Assembly: GCA_019090455.1 (NCBI GenBank)
Contig: JAHRWA010000023.1
Span: forward strand, 1-64,000
Length of the DNA stretch: 64,000 bases
Reading direction: 5' to 3'
Source of the DNA: Pseudomonadales bacterium
GTDB lineage: Bacteria; Pseudomonadota; Gammaproteobacteria; Pseudomonadales; DC-out160
Below the pieces are notes generated by a model. The model saw nothing but the letters and a program-made list of their open reading frames with translations. It searched no databases and had not been told where the DNA came from. Numbering within the stretch: position 1 is the stretch's first letter; every line of letters begins with the position of its first letter. This document shows, one piece after another, positions 52,203-62,677 of this stretch. Position numbers and translations under genes: made by a program.

Positions 52203-52739
52203 ATGGCAAAAGTATCCACCGCCTTCCTACAATTGGTTGATTACGCGCAGCGTAGCGAAAAAAATGCAGCAGGATTACCTCAAGAACTGGTAGCAAAGCA
52301 GATGTGGTCTGGTGTCGGGTTCGAGCTAGGCGGTGTTCGTTTTGTGGCCCCCATGGGTGAAATATCTGAAATATTGGGGGTGCCTCAATATACCCAAGTG
52401 CCCGGTGTTCAAACTTGGGTGAAAGGTGTTGCTAATGTGCGAGGCAGATTGCTACCGGTTTTAGATTTGCTTTCCTTTTTTAAGAAAACAGTCAAACAAA
52501 TTAAGACTCGTCGATTACTTGTTGTCGATCACGGTGAAGTTTATAGCGGTTTAATCGTTGATGAAGTGTTAGGCATGCAACATTTTGCTACGGACAGCTA
52601 CACTGAAGATGTAACAGAGTTAGTTGATGTGGAGCTACCTTATGTATCAGGTGGTTATGAAAAAAACGGTGAAACATGGATTGTTTTCAGTTTTTTCAGA
52701 TTAGCAAATGATCCTCAGTTTATGAACGTGGCTTCGTGA
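52203..52739 (+). CDS. pilI: twitching motility coupling protein PilI (CheW-like)
   Basis: 178 residues with a CheW fold: 'GVGFELGGVRFVAPMGEISEIL', 'VPGVQTWVKGVANVRGRLLPVLDLLSFF' and 'RRLLVVDHGEVYSGLIVDEVLGMQHF'. CheW-like proteins couple the receptor PilJ to the kinase ChpA at the cell pole. The TTGATTACGCGC-type leader region and the N-terminal 'AFLQLVDYAQRSEKNAAGLP' are as in PilI. GGAG is placed 6 bases before the ATG. Confidence 0.95.
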   Translation: MAKVSTAFLQLVDYAQRSEKNAAGLPQELVAKQMWSGVGFELGGVRFVAPMGEISEILGVPQYTQVPGVQTWVKGVANVRGRLLPVLDLLSFFKKTVKQIKTRRLLVVDHGEVYSGLIVDEVLGMQHFATDSYTEDVTELVDVELPYVSGGYEKNGETWIVFSFFRLANDPQFMNVAS

Positions 52740-52905
52740 TGAGAGTATTGGACGAAGAAGCCTGTGTTGAGTGGAAGACTTAACGTGTTATTGAATTAGC
52801 TTAAACAGCGAAAGTAGTACTAGTTTGTTTTAATAGACTCCTATTTAGGTGAAATAGGTAGGTGTAGAAAACAATAATATTGGATGGTGGCTTAGGAGCC
52901 CTCTT

Positions 52906-54987
52906 ATGACAGCACAAACAGAACAGACAGCCTCAACTACATTATCAAATCGCACGCTAGGATTTGGTATTGGGGCGGTCCTCTCCATCTTGACAGCGAT
53001 CTTCGTTTTTTATCAGGCGGATAATAATGCTGACCTGGCCACCAAATATTTGGCACACGCATCTGAAATGCGGGTGTTGTCACAGCGAATTGCGAAAAAC
53101 TCCTCGGAGGCGGCAAACGGCAACAGCGAGGCGTTTTCATTGCTTGAGCAATCTAAATTTGAATTTCAGCTTCGATGGGACGTTGTAAAGAACGGTAGTA
53201 TCGAGGAGGGTCTGGATCCCGACTTTGATATCGTACAAGAGTCATCAGTTGAAATGAATGGGCTGGATAGCGTATGGATGAAGGTGAGTAACAATGCAGA
53301 CGTTATTCTTGGCGGGCAAGAAACCGTACTGAATTTACATGAAGTGGCGCAAGTTCTGAATGAAACCATTCCGCAATTACAACAGGAATATGATTTGGTT
53401 GTACAGATACTTTTAGAAAATGGTGCGCCGGCAGAGCAGGTCGCCGTGGCAGAAAGGCAATCACTATTAGCTGAGCGTATTGTTAGAAGTGTAAACAGAG
53501 TTCTAGAAGGTGGTGAAGAAGCGGTGATGGCCGCAGACAGTTTTGGCCAAGATGCTGCCAGATTTGGCCGAGTTCTTAGCGGTATGATCGAGGGTGATGC
53601 GGCGATGAATATAAGCCGGGTTAGGGATTCTGATGCGATAGGAAGTTTGGCGGAAATATCAGACCTCTTTTTGGAAGTTAATGAAAGTGTTGACGAGATA
53701 CTAGAAACCTCACCGGAATTATTTCAAGTAAAAGAGGGCGCTATTCAAATATTTAATGATTCTCAAACGTTACTGAATTCGGCGACTAGCCTATCCTCTA
53801 AATTTTCTGAGTTTGGGGGCGGCATTTATTCTAAGGAAGTGAGTTCGATACTGACCATATTGTCTTTAGGGTTTCTCTTTTTGATTGGTTGGGAGGCTTA
53901 TCGTCAACAAAAAGCGCGGCTTGATAATGAGGAAAATGTACGACGTGAAGAAGAATTTCAAAACCAACAAAACCAAGAAGCGATATTACGATTGCTGGAT
54001 GAGCTAGGTGACTTGGCTGATGGTGACTTAACGATACAAACAACGGTATCAGAAGATTTTACGGGAGCGATAGCGGATTCCATCAACTTTACCATTGACC
54101 AACTTCGAAGCTTGGTATCCACCATCAACGAAACAGCGGTACAAGTATCAGCGGCGGCACAAGAAACGCAAGCAACAGCGATGCATCTTGCAGAAGCATC
54201 TGAACACCAAGCGCAAGAGATTGCAGGTGCGTCAGCAGCTGTAAACGAAATGGCGGTATCAATCGATCAGGTATCCGCAAACGCATCTGAGTCAGCTGCG
54301 GTTGCGGAAAGATCAGTATCCATCGCTAACAAAGGCGCGGAAGTGGTGCAAAACACTATCCATGGTATGGATACGATTCGAGAGCAGATACAGGAAACAT
54401 CAAAAAGAATTAAACGTCTTGGTGAATCCTCGCAGGAAATTGGAGATATCGTATCTCTGATCAACGATATCTCAGACCAAACCAACATCCTCGCATTGAA
54501 TGCTGCAATACAAGCATCCATGGCGGGTGAAGCGGGTCGTGGTTTCGCGGTGGTTGCGGACGAAGTACAGCGACTGGCGGAAAGAGCATCGGCGGCAACG
54601 AAACAAATCGAAGCCTTGGTAAAAACCATTCAAACGGATACCAACGAAGCTGTAATTTCCATGGAACAAACCACCTCAGAGGTGGTACGTGGTGCTCGAT
54701 TGGCACAAGACGCGGGTGTGGCGCTAGAAGAAATCGAGAATGTATCGGCTAATCTCGCCGATTTGATTCAAAACATCTCCAACGCGGCGCGACAACAAGC
54801 AGCATCGGCGGGACACATCTCCAATACGATGAATGTTATTCAAGAAATCACTTCACAAACCTCTGCTGGTACCACCGCAACAGCGACGTCAATTGGTAAC
54901 TTGGCGGAACTAGCTGTACAGATGCGTAATTCAGTAGCGGGCTTCAAGTTACCAGAGTTGGAGGTAGAAGCCGCTGAAGCCGCTTAA
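52906..54987 (+). CDS. pilJ: type IV pilus chemoreceptor PilJ
   Basis: 693 residues. First membrane helix '[19 protein letters not shown]' (about 19-37), periplasmic region with two PilJ-type four-helix modules ('[22 protein letters not shown]' and '[22 protein letters not shown]'), second membrane helix '[18 protein letters not shown]' near 315-332, a HAMP-like segment and the methyl-accepting domain with the tip '[33 protein letters not shown]'. The helix 'QASMAGEAG' carries Ser where most receptors have Ala/Arg. It ends in 'EVEAAEAA'. PilJ senses surface contact through the pilus in Pseudomonas. 166 bp separate it from pilI. Confidence 0.96.
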   Translation: MTAQTEQTASTTLSNRTLGFGIGAVLSILTAIFVFYQADNNADLATKYLAHASEMRVLSQRIAKNSSEAANGNSEAFSLLEQSKFEFQLRWDVVKNGSIEEGLDPDFDIVQESSVEMNGLDSVWMKVSNNADVILGGQETVLNLHEVAQVLNETIPQLQQEYDLVVQILLENGAPAEQVAVAERQSLLAERIVRSVNRVLEGGEEAVMAADSFGQDAARFGRVLSGMIEGDAAMNISRVRDSDAIGSLAEISDLFLEVNESVDEILETSPELFQVKEGAIQIFNDSQTLLNSATSLSSKFSEFGGGIYSKEVSSILTILSLGFLFLIGWEAYRQQKARLDNEENVRREEEFQNQQNQEAILRLLDELGDLADGDLTIQTTVSEDFTGAIADSINFTIDQLRSLVSTINETAVQVSAAAQETQATAMHLAEASEHQAQEIAGASAAVNEMAVSIDQVSANASESAAVAERSVSIANKGAEVVQNTIHGMDTIREQIQETSKRIKRLGESSQEIGDIVSLINDISDQTNILALNAAIQASMAGEAGRGFAVVADEVQRLAERASAATKQIEALVKTIQTDTNEAVISMEQTTSEVVRGARLAQDAGVALEEIENVSANLADLIQNISNAARQQAASAGHISNTMNVIQEITSQTSAGTTATATSIGNLAELAVQMRNSVAGFKLPELEVEAAEAA

Positions 54988-55017
54988 CCCCTAATAATTG
55001 AAACAGTTAATATTGTG

Positions 55018-55055
55018 AAAATTGTCATGATAAAAATTGTCATTATAGAAATTGT
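55018..55055. repeat. 15-16-bp repeat x3 before pilK
   Basis: Units beginning AAATTGT at 55018, 55034 and 55049: AAATTGTCATGATAA, AAATTGTCATTATAG and AAATTGTTAAGG. They lie in the 83-bp pilJ-pilK gap and end about 16 bp before the start codon. Confidence 0.5.
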
Positions 55056-55070
55056 TAAGGGTGTCGGCCG

Positions 55071-55997
55071 GTGTCTGTAGCGGGATGGGCTCTAAATGAT
55101 TCTCCAGAGATGGATGAAGAGCAATTCCGCTTATGGAGAGCGCTTCTTGAGAATCGAACTGGCATGCAACTCACTGAACAGCGCAAACGATTTCTCGAAA
55201 CCAGTTTGTGTAAGCGAATGAGAGAAGTCGGCTGCGATTGTTATGGCGAATACTATGAACAGCTTGTCGCCGGTACGGGCCGAAAGAGGGAGTGGGCCGC
55301 ACTGGTCGATCATCTCACCGTGCAAGAGACCAGTTTCTTTCGCCATCTCAGCTCTTTTAGCTTGGTAAGAGATACCTGTCGAGAGCGTTGGTCTCAAGGA
55401 CATGGGTCTCAAGGGCATGGAACTCGGGAAAAAAACGCAACGATTGAACTTTGGAGTGTGGGCTGTTCTACAGGCGAGGAGGCCTATTCTCTGGCTATGT
55501 TGCTGGATGAATTACACTTTGAGTGTTCGCAGAATGAAAGTAACGAAGTTGATAGAAAAGATTTTTTACAAAATGCACGTTTCGGGATTACGGCAACGGA
55601 CATAAGTTTGCCGGCTTTGAGTAAGGCTAGGGATGGCATTTATAACGTAAGAAAGCTGGATCACGTAGAACCCATTTTACGAGAAAAGTATTTTTCCAGA
55701 GTGGATGAGCGTCGATATCAGGTGGTTCCGCAATTGAAAGAAAGAGTGTGCTTTGCTCGAATCAATGTATTGGAGTTGAGTGCAGTTCCTTTCCATGATG
55801 TGGATATTATTTTTTGCCAAAATTTGTTGATCTATTTTAAACGATGGCGAAAAAAAGACATAGTGAATGCACTGACGGACCGACTTAAAGTGGGCGGTCT
55901 ATTGGTGCTGGGTTTGGGAGAAGTGGTTGATTGGGAGCATCCAAAAATAGTTCGGATGCCCTATGAAAACACCTTAGCCTACACCCGTATTAAATGA
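55071..55997 (+). CDS. pilK: CheR-type receptor methyltransferase PilK
   Basis: 308 residues from a GTG (Met14 at 55110 is an alternative). N-terminal CheR helices 'QFRLWRALLENRTGMQLTEQRKRFLETSL', then 'VQETSFFRH', the SAM site 'LWSVGCSTGEEAYSLAMLLDE', 'FGITATDISLPALSKARDGIY' and 'VDIIFCQNLLIYFKRW'. The Arg of the usual CRNVLIYF motif is Gln here. It would methylate glutamates of PilJ in adaptation. The CheB-type ChpB at the end of the operon is the opposing enzyme. Insert 'GHGSQGHGTREKN' after the first third is a low-complexity repeat. Confidence 0.94.
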   Translation: MSVAGWALNDSPEMDEEQFRLWRALLENRTGMQLTEQRKRFLETSLCKRMREVGCDCYGEYYEQLVAGTGRKREWAALVDHLTVQETSFFRHLSSFSLVRDTCRERWSQGHGSQGHGTREKNATIELWSVGCSTGEEAYSLAMLLDELHFECSQNESNEVDRKDFLQNARFGITATDISLPALSKARDGIYNVRKLDHVEPILREKYFSRVDERRYQVVPQLKERVCFARINVLELSAVPFHDVDIIFCQNLLIYFKRWRKKDIVNALTDRLKVGGLLVLGLGEVVDWEHPKIVRMPYENTLAYTRIK

Positions 55998-56014
55998 TGA
56001 GGTAGGGAGATTGT

Positions 56015-59000
56015 ATGGGCGATAAGCATGATTATTTAGCCCTGGATTGGGTCAAAGGTGAGATAGACGAGACCCTGAAACAAGCGCAGAATTCTCTGGA
56101 AGCGTATGTTGAAAATCCAGAAGACTCAACCAAAATGCGTTTTTGCCTTACCTATTTGCATCAAGTCTATGGCACGTTGCAAATGGTGGAATTCTACGGT
56201 GCTGCTCTCTTAGCTGAGGAAATGGAGCATCTTGCCCAAGCATTGTTGAGCGGTTCCATTAGTCGAAACCAAGAAGCATTAGAGCTGTTGATGCAGGCCA
56301 TATTGCAATTGCCTGCCTATCTCGATCGCGTCAAGGCGGGAAGGCGAGACTTGCCCGTTGTGGTTTTGCCACTCCTTAATGACATTCGCGCAGTTCGTGG
56401 AGAAAGTTTACTTTCTGAGACGGCTCTCTTTAAACCGGATTTGGATAGTGGTAGAGAGGCTGGTCCAAAGCCGCTGTCAGATAAAGAAATCCCTGATGTT
56501 GATGTACTGGTACGTAAAATTCGGCAGTTGTATCAATTTGCACTTGTCGGCTTGATCCGAAATCAAGATTTAACCACCAACCTAGATTATATAGCCAAAG
56601 CGTTAGTGAGATTGGAGCGCTTGTCTGGCAATAATCCTATTCGGCAATTGTGGTGGGTTGCAGGGGCCGTTGTCGAAGGCATCACCAACGAGTCTATCAA
56701 TTCCGGTACTTCTGTAAAAATGTTGTTGGGCATGATTGACCGACAAATTAAACAAATTGCTGACAAAGAAGTCGTCGATTTGACATTGCCCATCCCCACC
56801 GATTTATTAAAAAATCTTTTGTATTATGTGGCTAAGAGTGAGTCGGATACGCCTCGCGTTAAGGCCGTAAAAATAGCGTATAAGTTGGATGAAGCGTTAC
56901 CGGGTGATGAGTTGGTGGACCGGGAGCGACAGGCAATGTCAGGTCCCGATAAAGGCGCAATGTCATCCGTGGTAGAGGCGTTAACTGAAGAACTCAATGT
57001 TTTTAAAGAAACACTGGATTTATTTGTTCGTGATGACAGTAAAGATATTGCGGAATTGTTCGAGTTAATCCCCAAGCTGAAACAAGTCTCCGATACATTG
57101 GCTGTTCTCGGATTAGGGATACCGCGACGCGTATTGCAAGAGCAAATTGATATCATAGTGGGGCTCGGGGATAAAGAGTTAGCCCAGGGTGACACGACCC
57201 TGATGGATGTAGCGGGAGCCCTCTTATATGTTGAATCGACATTAAATGGCGTCGCGAGTGATAGCGTTGAAAATTCAACAGAAGAGAGTAAGCAACATAT
57301 TTCTCCCGAGCAGGTGGGCAAAGCAAAAGAAGCGGTCTTGCGAGAGTGCAGAGCAGATCTAGAAAATGCGAAAGAAATGGTTATCGATTATATCAATTCG
57401 AAATGGGATACCCGGCACTTAGAATTGTTACCCGAATTACTAACAAATGTCCGAGGTGGATTGAATATCGTCCCGCTAACGCGACCCGCAGCGTTAGTGG
57501 AATGTTGTAGTCGTTATATAGTGGAAAAGTTAGCCGTGGCTGATAGCAATCCCGATTGGCAAGAGCTGGATACCTTTGCTGATGCGATTACGAGTATTGA
57601 GTACTTTTTGGAGAGGCTGGCGGACGAAGGTAGTGAGAATGTAGAGATTCTTGAAATAGCGGAGGATTCGGTTCGAGAATTAGGTTATCCAGTGAGTTAT
57701 ATTGATGAGGCTCCTGATGACGGTACTCCTGAAGATTCCTCATCGTCAGATAATGTGATTATACCTGATGATGACGATGATGATTTTTTCGCTGAAAGCG
57801 AAGCATTTTCTACTGAAGAGATTAACTTTGAAACAGAGATTGACGGTTTAGTTGAAGAACCGGTAGTTGAAGAATCTATAGACGAAGAACCGGTAATTCA
57901 AGAATCCATAGATGAATATCTGAATATTGAAGAGCCGATTGATGAAGAACCGACAGTGGCCGCCGAGAGTATGGCTACATTATCTATTGTGAATCCAGTA
58001 GAGGAACAGGCGGAAACAACCGCAATAGAAGCGGAAGAGGAAAGTGAAGCTAAAACGGAAGTTAAGGTAGATGAGAAAGCTGAATTAGAGGAAGTCGATG
58101 ATCTGATTGATGATGAGATTATCGAAATATTTATAGAAGAAGCTGCTGAAGTTCTTGAAACTATCAACGAGTTCTTACCCCGATGGAAAGCGAACACCGA
58201 CGATGAAGGGTCTTTAGCGGAAATTAGGCGCGCATTTCATACCTTAAAAGGTAGCGGTAGAATGGTTGGGGCTAAGGTGGTGGGAGAGCTGGCCTGGTCT
58301 ATTGAGTCGATGTTAAATTGCATTATTGATAAGTCTATCCCTGCTACTGATGAAGTCCTTGACGTTGTTGAAACAGTACTGGGCGAATTACCGAATTTAG
58401 TTGAGCACTTTCAAAATCAGACTGTTCCAACTTTGGATATCAAACCCTACGAAGATTATATTAACGGTATATCCGCTGGTGAGTCAGTGGGTAGTTTGGA
58501 AGATACTGTCGCGAAAGCAAACGCGGCGGCGAAGACAAAAGCAGGTGTGGAATCAAGTGAAGTTTCCTCGGAAGTTGAATCTCTGTCGGAAGTTGAGCCT
58601 CAGTCAGTAGTTGAGACTCTGCCAGCAGAAAGCGCAGAAGCGGTAATGGATAGTAGTCAGCAAGATGTTCACGCTGAGGTCAGTGATAGTGAGGCAATAG
58701 CTGTCAGTGAAGAGGACTTTGATCCCGTATTAATTGAGATTTTTAGTAATGAAGCGGCAGCTCATTTAGAAACGATTGCGGGCTTTTTGGTAGAAACCAA
58801 GAATCAAGAGAGCATGGTGACTAATAGCGTTTTGCGTGCAATGCATACGTTGAAAGGCAGTGCTCACATGGCCGGTATCGATGCACTGGCAAGAATTGCG
58901 ACTCCAATAGAAAAAATGGTCAAAACCGTGCATGGCAAAGGCATGATTGTGGATGATCAGTTCCTCGATTATTTGTCAAACGGAGTTGAGCTAATCCAAG

Positions 59001-62000
59001 AAGGGTTGGCACAACTCAATAGTACGATTAATCCACCCATCGCAGGTGTAGAAGAATATTTAGTAGAGCTGGATAAGTTTGTCGGTGAAATTGCCGAAGC
59101 CGAAGTGAGTAGTGAAGAGATTCAGGAAAATCACGCGGACAGTAATGACACGCATTTGATTTCTATATTTCTTGCTGAAGGCATGGATCTTATTGTCGAT
59201 GCTGAAGACATATTAACGCACTGGCAAAGTAATCCTGTTCCTGGAAATGAGTTAGATGCATTGCGGCGCGAGTTAAGTATGTTGGCCCGCAGCGCTAAGA
59301 CAGCACAGCTATTGGATGTGGAGTCATTGAGTCTAGCGCTGGAAGAATGTTATAGCGCAGTCACAGATGGTTTATTTAAGCCTGGCCCAGAGTTTTTCGA
59401 AATTGCGCATGAGGCTCAGGAACATTTAATTGGGATGATGGATCGATTGGCTTCGGGTCATACCGCAGCATCGCCCAGTAAGATTGTACTTGAATTGAAA
59501 GGGTGCCTTGACGCTAATATTGAAACAGAGTTTGAAGAAGATGCTTTTGATGCAGGCGATGATCAAGCAGGGGAAGAATTGTCTCATGAGGCTTTCACCA
59601 GTGAGCCGGCTTCGACCTATATAACGGATGATGAAAATGAGCAAGATCCGGAGCTTGTTCAGATATTTTTAGAAGAGGCGAATGACATTGCGGAGAATAC
59701 AGCAATGGCATTACAGCGTTGGACAAAAGACGCTAATAATTTGTTGGAAGTTGAAGAGCTATTACGAGATTTACATACCTTAAAAGGGGGTGCGCGGATG
59801 GCTGAGATCGCTGAGATTGGTGATCTGGCCCATCAACTTGAATTTATTTACGAAGGACTGTGTGATAAACGTTTTTCGCCAAGTCGACCGCTCATCAGTC
59901 TGCTTGAAAGAAGTCATGACAGAATTTCAGACATGCTTGAAAGTTTGCAAGTCGATATGAGCTGCAAGCCTGCTGATGACATGATAGTGGAGATTAAAAG
60001 ATTTGTTGATAACCCCGTTGATTATGTAGCGCCTATTGATGTGACTCCAGGAACAGAGGGAGCCGATTCTGCTGGTGCTAATGTTACCGACTCTTCGGCA
60101 GCAGAGCCTGCCACTGGTGACGCTGTTGCGGCAGATGATGTTGATTTAAGTAGCGATGATATTGATCTAGAGATTTTGGAAATTTTTCTTGAAGAAGCCG
60201 ATGAGCTTACTGAAGGCTTGGATGGGAGTATTCAAGCTTGGATTTCGGAGCCTCTGAGTAAAGAACATCAAAATGAGATGCAACGCTTAGTGCATACCTT
60301 AAAAGGTGGGGCACGTTTGGCGGGCTTGACGCGATTGGGGGATTTGAGTCACGAATTTGAAGCGTTTTTAGTGTTGGCTCAAGAAGATCGTCGCGCTGTT
60401 GACGAATCTTTTTTTAAGCAAGTGCATGTGCAAAATGACGAACTAGCGGGATTAGTGGAAGGTATTCGATCTGCATTTGAAAACAGGGAAGATCTGTCTG
60501 AATTGAATGATTCAGACACTGGTGTTTCTCATGATGAAAATGTCGCTGAAGATATTGTTGAAGTTGAAGTTGAAGTTGAAGTTGAAGTTGAAGTTGAAGT
60601 TGAACCGATGGAGCCGGTTGATGATGCCACGCCGTCTGACGAAGAAACAGCGGAGCAAAGCAATGTTGTTTCCATAGAAAGCGGTAAAATTCCGCTTCCG
60701 GTATCGTTGGCAAAAATATCTACAGGCGAGGATCAGCCAGGTCAAGAGAATCAACCGCATCAATCCTTCATACCTTCACCGGCTCCTGCTGAAGCTAATG
60801 CGGCAGTAGCACGTCGCGCTCCGCAAGAGATGGTAAAAGTCTCAACCGAATTGTTAGAGGACTTGGTTAACCTTGCGGGGGAAACCAGTATCATGCGCGG
60901 TCGGGTAGAGCAGGAAATAAGTGATTTTGGTCATATCATTGAAGAGATACAGGTCACCATTGATCGTGTGCGAGAACAGTTAAGGCGTCTTGATATTGAA
61001 ACAGAAGCGACGATCTTAGCGCGACATATCGATGATAGTGATATTAATGAAGATTTTGATCCGCTGGAAATGGATCGTTACTCTGCTTTAAACCAGCTGT
61101 CCCGTTCACTCAGTGAGTCAGTTTTTGACTTGGTTGATTTGAAAGATACGCTAACCGATAAAACCCGTGATACAGAAACAATACTACTGCAACAATCACG
61201 TGTTAATACTGAATTGCAAGAAGGCCTAATGCGTACGCGCATGGTTCCGTTCTCTCGTTTGATCCCACGTTTACGTCGAATCGTGCGTCAAGTGGCTACC
61301 GAAATAGGTAAGAATGTAGAGCTAGAAGTGATTAACGCAGAAGGCGAAATGGATCGAACAGTCTTGGAGCGAATGGTTGCGCCGCTTGAGCATATGCTAC
61401 GTAATGCGGTTGATCATGGTATTGAAACACCCGAAGAGAGAGAGAAAGCGGATAAGCCGAAAATGGGGCGAGTGACATTACACTTAGCGCGTGAAGGTGG
61501 AGAAGTGGTGTTGCGTCTTTCGGATGATGGAGGCGGTATTAATATCGCGAATATCCGAAAGCAAGCGATTACGAATGGCGTCATGGAGGAGGGTGCCAGC
61601 TTAACTGATAATGAAGTGATGCAGTTTATTTTCCGCGCCGGTTTTAGTACGGCAGAAAAAGTGACCCAGATTTCTGGCCGCGGTGTGGGCATGGATGTGG
61701 TCAACAGTGAAATCAAACAATTGGGCGGTTCCGTTAAAATACATTCTGCTCCCAATGTGGGTTCCCAGTTTACTGTGCGATTACCGTTTACTGTTGCGGT
61801 AAACCGAGCGCTGATGGTGAAGGTAGCGAATGACACCTATGCCATACCGTTAACCCATATTGAAGGTATTGTGCGAGTTAATCCTTACGAGCTTGAAACC
61901 TATTATGAGGACGATAACCTGATGTTTGAGTACGCCGGGCAGTCGTATCGTATGCGTTATCTCGGCGCGTTTGTCCATGGTATAGAAAAACCCAATCTGA

Positions 62001-62677
62001 TTGGTCATACCCGACCCGTACCGGTTCTATTGGTTCGAGGTACTGAGCATAGCGTAGCGCTACAGGTGGATACGCTAGTAGGCTCTAGAGAAATAGTGGT
62101 TAAAACGGTAGGTCGTCAGCTGAGTACGGTGAGTGGTTTATCGGGTGCAACGATACTAGGCGATGGTAGCGTGGTTATCATTCTCGACTTGGTGGCATTG
62201 ATTCGTGCTGATGTGGCGGGTCAAACGCAGCAGCGTATCATTGACGCGAAAGCTGAGCGCGATAAACTATCGAGCATTGAAGAAGTTTCTATGCCTACCA
62301 TTATGGTAGTGGATGACTCAGTGACGGTGCGAAAGGTAACGACTCGATTATTAGAGAGAAATGGTATGCAGGTGTTGACTGCAAAAGATGGAGTTGATGC
62401 CATCACTCAACTACAGGATACTACGCCTGATCTGATGCTTCTGGATATTGAAATGCCGCGGATGGATGGATTTGAAGTGGCGACTTTGGTTCGGCATGAT
62501 GAACGCCTCAAAAACTTACCCATCATCATGATTACATCGAGAACGGGAGAAAAACACATGGACCGAGCATTGTCCATTGGCGTTAACAAATATATGGGTA
62601 AACCATTTCAGGAAACCGAATTATTACGCGGTATTGAGGGGTTGCTAGGAGAGCATGCCTATTCAAAGCAAGTTTAA
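56015..62677 (+). CDS. chpA: ChpA: hybrid chemosensory kinase with multiple phosphotransfer domains
   Basis: 2220 residues, close to the Pseudomonas protein in design. Residues 1-560 are a FimL-like helical region without Hpt motifs. Acidic linkers separate the phosphotransfer domains: HTLKG motifs at His742, His944, His1254 and His1427, and one domain with Ser1088 in place of His ('RRELSMLARSAK'). An acidic (Val-Glu)8 tract lies near 1515-1530. The CheA core follows: dimerisation 'STELLEDLVNLAGE' (from about 1608), ATPase 'EHMLRNAVDHGIETPEERE' (His1793), 'DDGGGIN' and 'GRGVGMDVV', CheW-like domain about 1900-2050, and a receiver with Asp2144 in 'LLDIEMPRMDG'. It controls twitching through PilG/PilH. 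Stop overlaps chpB by 23 bp. Confidence 0.97.
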   Translation: MGDKHDYLALDWVKGEIDETLKQAQNSLEAYVENPEDSTKMRFCLTYLHQVYGTLQMVEFYGAALLAEEMEHLAQALLSGSISRNQEALELLMQAILQLPAYLDRVKAGRRDLPVVVLPLLNDIRAVRGESLLSETALFKPDLDSGREAGPKPLSDKEIPDVDVLVRKIRQLYQFALVGLIRNQDLTTNLDYIAKALVRLERLSGNNPIRQLWWVAGAVVEGITNESINSGTSVKMLLGMIDRQIKQIADKEVVDLTLPIPTDLLKNLLYYVAKSESDTPRVKAVKIAYKLDEALPGDELVDRERQAMSGPDKGAMSSVVEALTEELNVFKETLDLFVRDDSKDIAELFELIPKLKQVSDTLAVLGLGIPRRVLQEQIDIIVGLGDKELAQGDTTLMDVAGALLYVESTLNGVASDSVENSTEESKQHISPEQVGKAKEAVLRECRADLENAKEMVIDYINSKWDTRHLELLPELLTNVRGGLNIVPLTRPAALVECCSRYIVEKLAVADSNPDWQELDTFADAITSIEYFLERLADEGSENVEILEIAEDSVRELGYPVSYIDEAPDDGTPEDSSSSDNVIIPDDDDDDFFAESEAFSTEEINFETEIDGLVEEPVVEESIDEEPVIQESIDEYLNIEEPIDEEPTVAAESMATLSIVNPVEEQAETTAIEAEEESEAKTEVKVDEKAELEEVDDLIDDEIIEIFIEEAAEVLETINEFLPRWKANTDDEGSLAEIRRAFHTLKGSGRMVGAKVVGELAWSIESMLNCIIDKSIPATDEVLDVVETVLGELPNLVEHFQNQTVPTLDIKPYEDYINGISAGESVGSLEDTVAKANAAAKTKAGVESSEVSSEVESLSEVEPQSVVETLPAESAEAVMDSSQQDVHAEVSDSEAIAVSEEDFDPVLIEIFSNEAAAHLETIAGFLVETKNQESMVTNSVLRAMHTLKGSAHMAGIDALARIATPIEKMVKTVHGKGMIVDDQFLDYLSNGVELIQEGLAQLNSTINPPIAGVEEYLVELDKFVGEIAEAEVSSEEIQENHADSNDTHLISIFLAEGMDLIVDAEDILTHWQSNPVPGNELDALRRELSMLARSAKTAQLLDVESLSLALEECYSAVTDGLFKPGPEFFEIAHEAQEHLIGMMDRLASGHTAASPSKIVLELKGCLDANIETEFEEDAFDAGDDQAGEELSHEAFTSEPASTYITDDENEQDPELVQIFLEEANDIAENTAMALQRWTKDANNLLEVEELLRDLHTLKGGARMAEIAEIGDLAHQLEFIYEGLCDKRFSPSRPLISLLERSHDRISDMLESLQVDMSCKPADDMIVEIKRFVDNPVDYVAPIDVTPGTEGADSAGANVTDSSAAEPATGDAVAADDVDLSSDDIDLEILEIFLEEADELTEGLDGSIQAWISEPLSKEHQNEMQRLVHTLKGGARLAGLTRLGDLSHEFEAFLVLAQEDRRAVDESFFKQVHVQNDELAGLVEGIRSAFENREDLSELNDSDTGVSHDENVAEDIVEVEVEVEVEVEVEVEPMEPVDDATPSDEETAEQSNVVSIESGKIPLPVSLAKISTGEDQPGQENQPHQSFIPSPAPAEANAAVARRAPQEMVKVSTELLEDLVNLAGETSIMRGRVEQEISDFGHIIEEIQVTIDRVREQLRRLDIETEATILARHIDDSDINEDFDPLEMDRYSALNQLSRSLSESVFDLVDLKDTLTDKTRDTETILLQQSRVNTELQEGLMRTRMVPFSRLIPRLRRIVRQVATEIGKNVELEVINAEGEMDRTVLERMVAPLEHMLRNAVDHGIETPEEREKADKPKMGRVTLHLAREGGEVVLRLSDDGGGINIANIRKQAITNGVMEEGASLTDNEVMQFIFRAGFSTAEKVTQISGRGVGMDVVNSEIKQLGGSVKIHSAPNVGSQFTVRLPFTVAVNRALMVKVANDTYAIPLTHIEGIVRVNPYELETYYEDDNLMFEYAGQSYRMRYLGAFVHGIEKPNLIGHTRPVPVLLVRGTEHSVALQVDTLVGSREIVVKTVGRQLSTVSGLSGATILGDGSVVIILDLVALIRADVAGQTQQRIIDAKAERDKLSSIEEVSMPTIMVVDDSVTVRKVTTRLLERNGMQVLTAKDGVDAITQLQDTTPDLMLLDIEMPRMDGFEVATLVRHDERLKNLPIIMITSRTGEKHMDRALSIGVNKYMGKPFQETELLRGIEGLLGEHAYSKQV
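60557..60604 (+). repeat. hexanucleotide repeat (GTTGAA)x8 inside chpA
   Basis: Eight perfect copies of GTTGAA, encoding (Val-Glu)8, in the linker between the last Hpt domain and the kinase core. The unit is a multiple of three, so slippage changes linker length without breaking the frame. Confidence 0.85.

Noticed and set aside
56587..57321. Minus-strand open frames inside chpA
   Set aside because: They are shadows of a continuous, domain-rich plus-strand gene.
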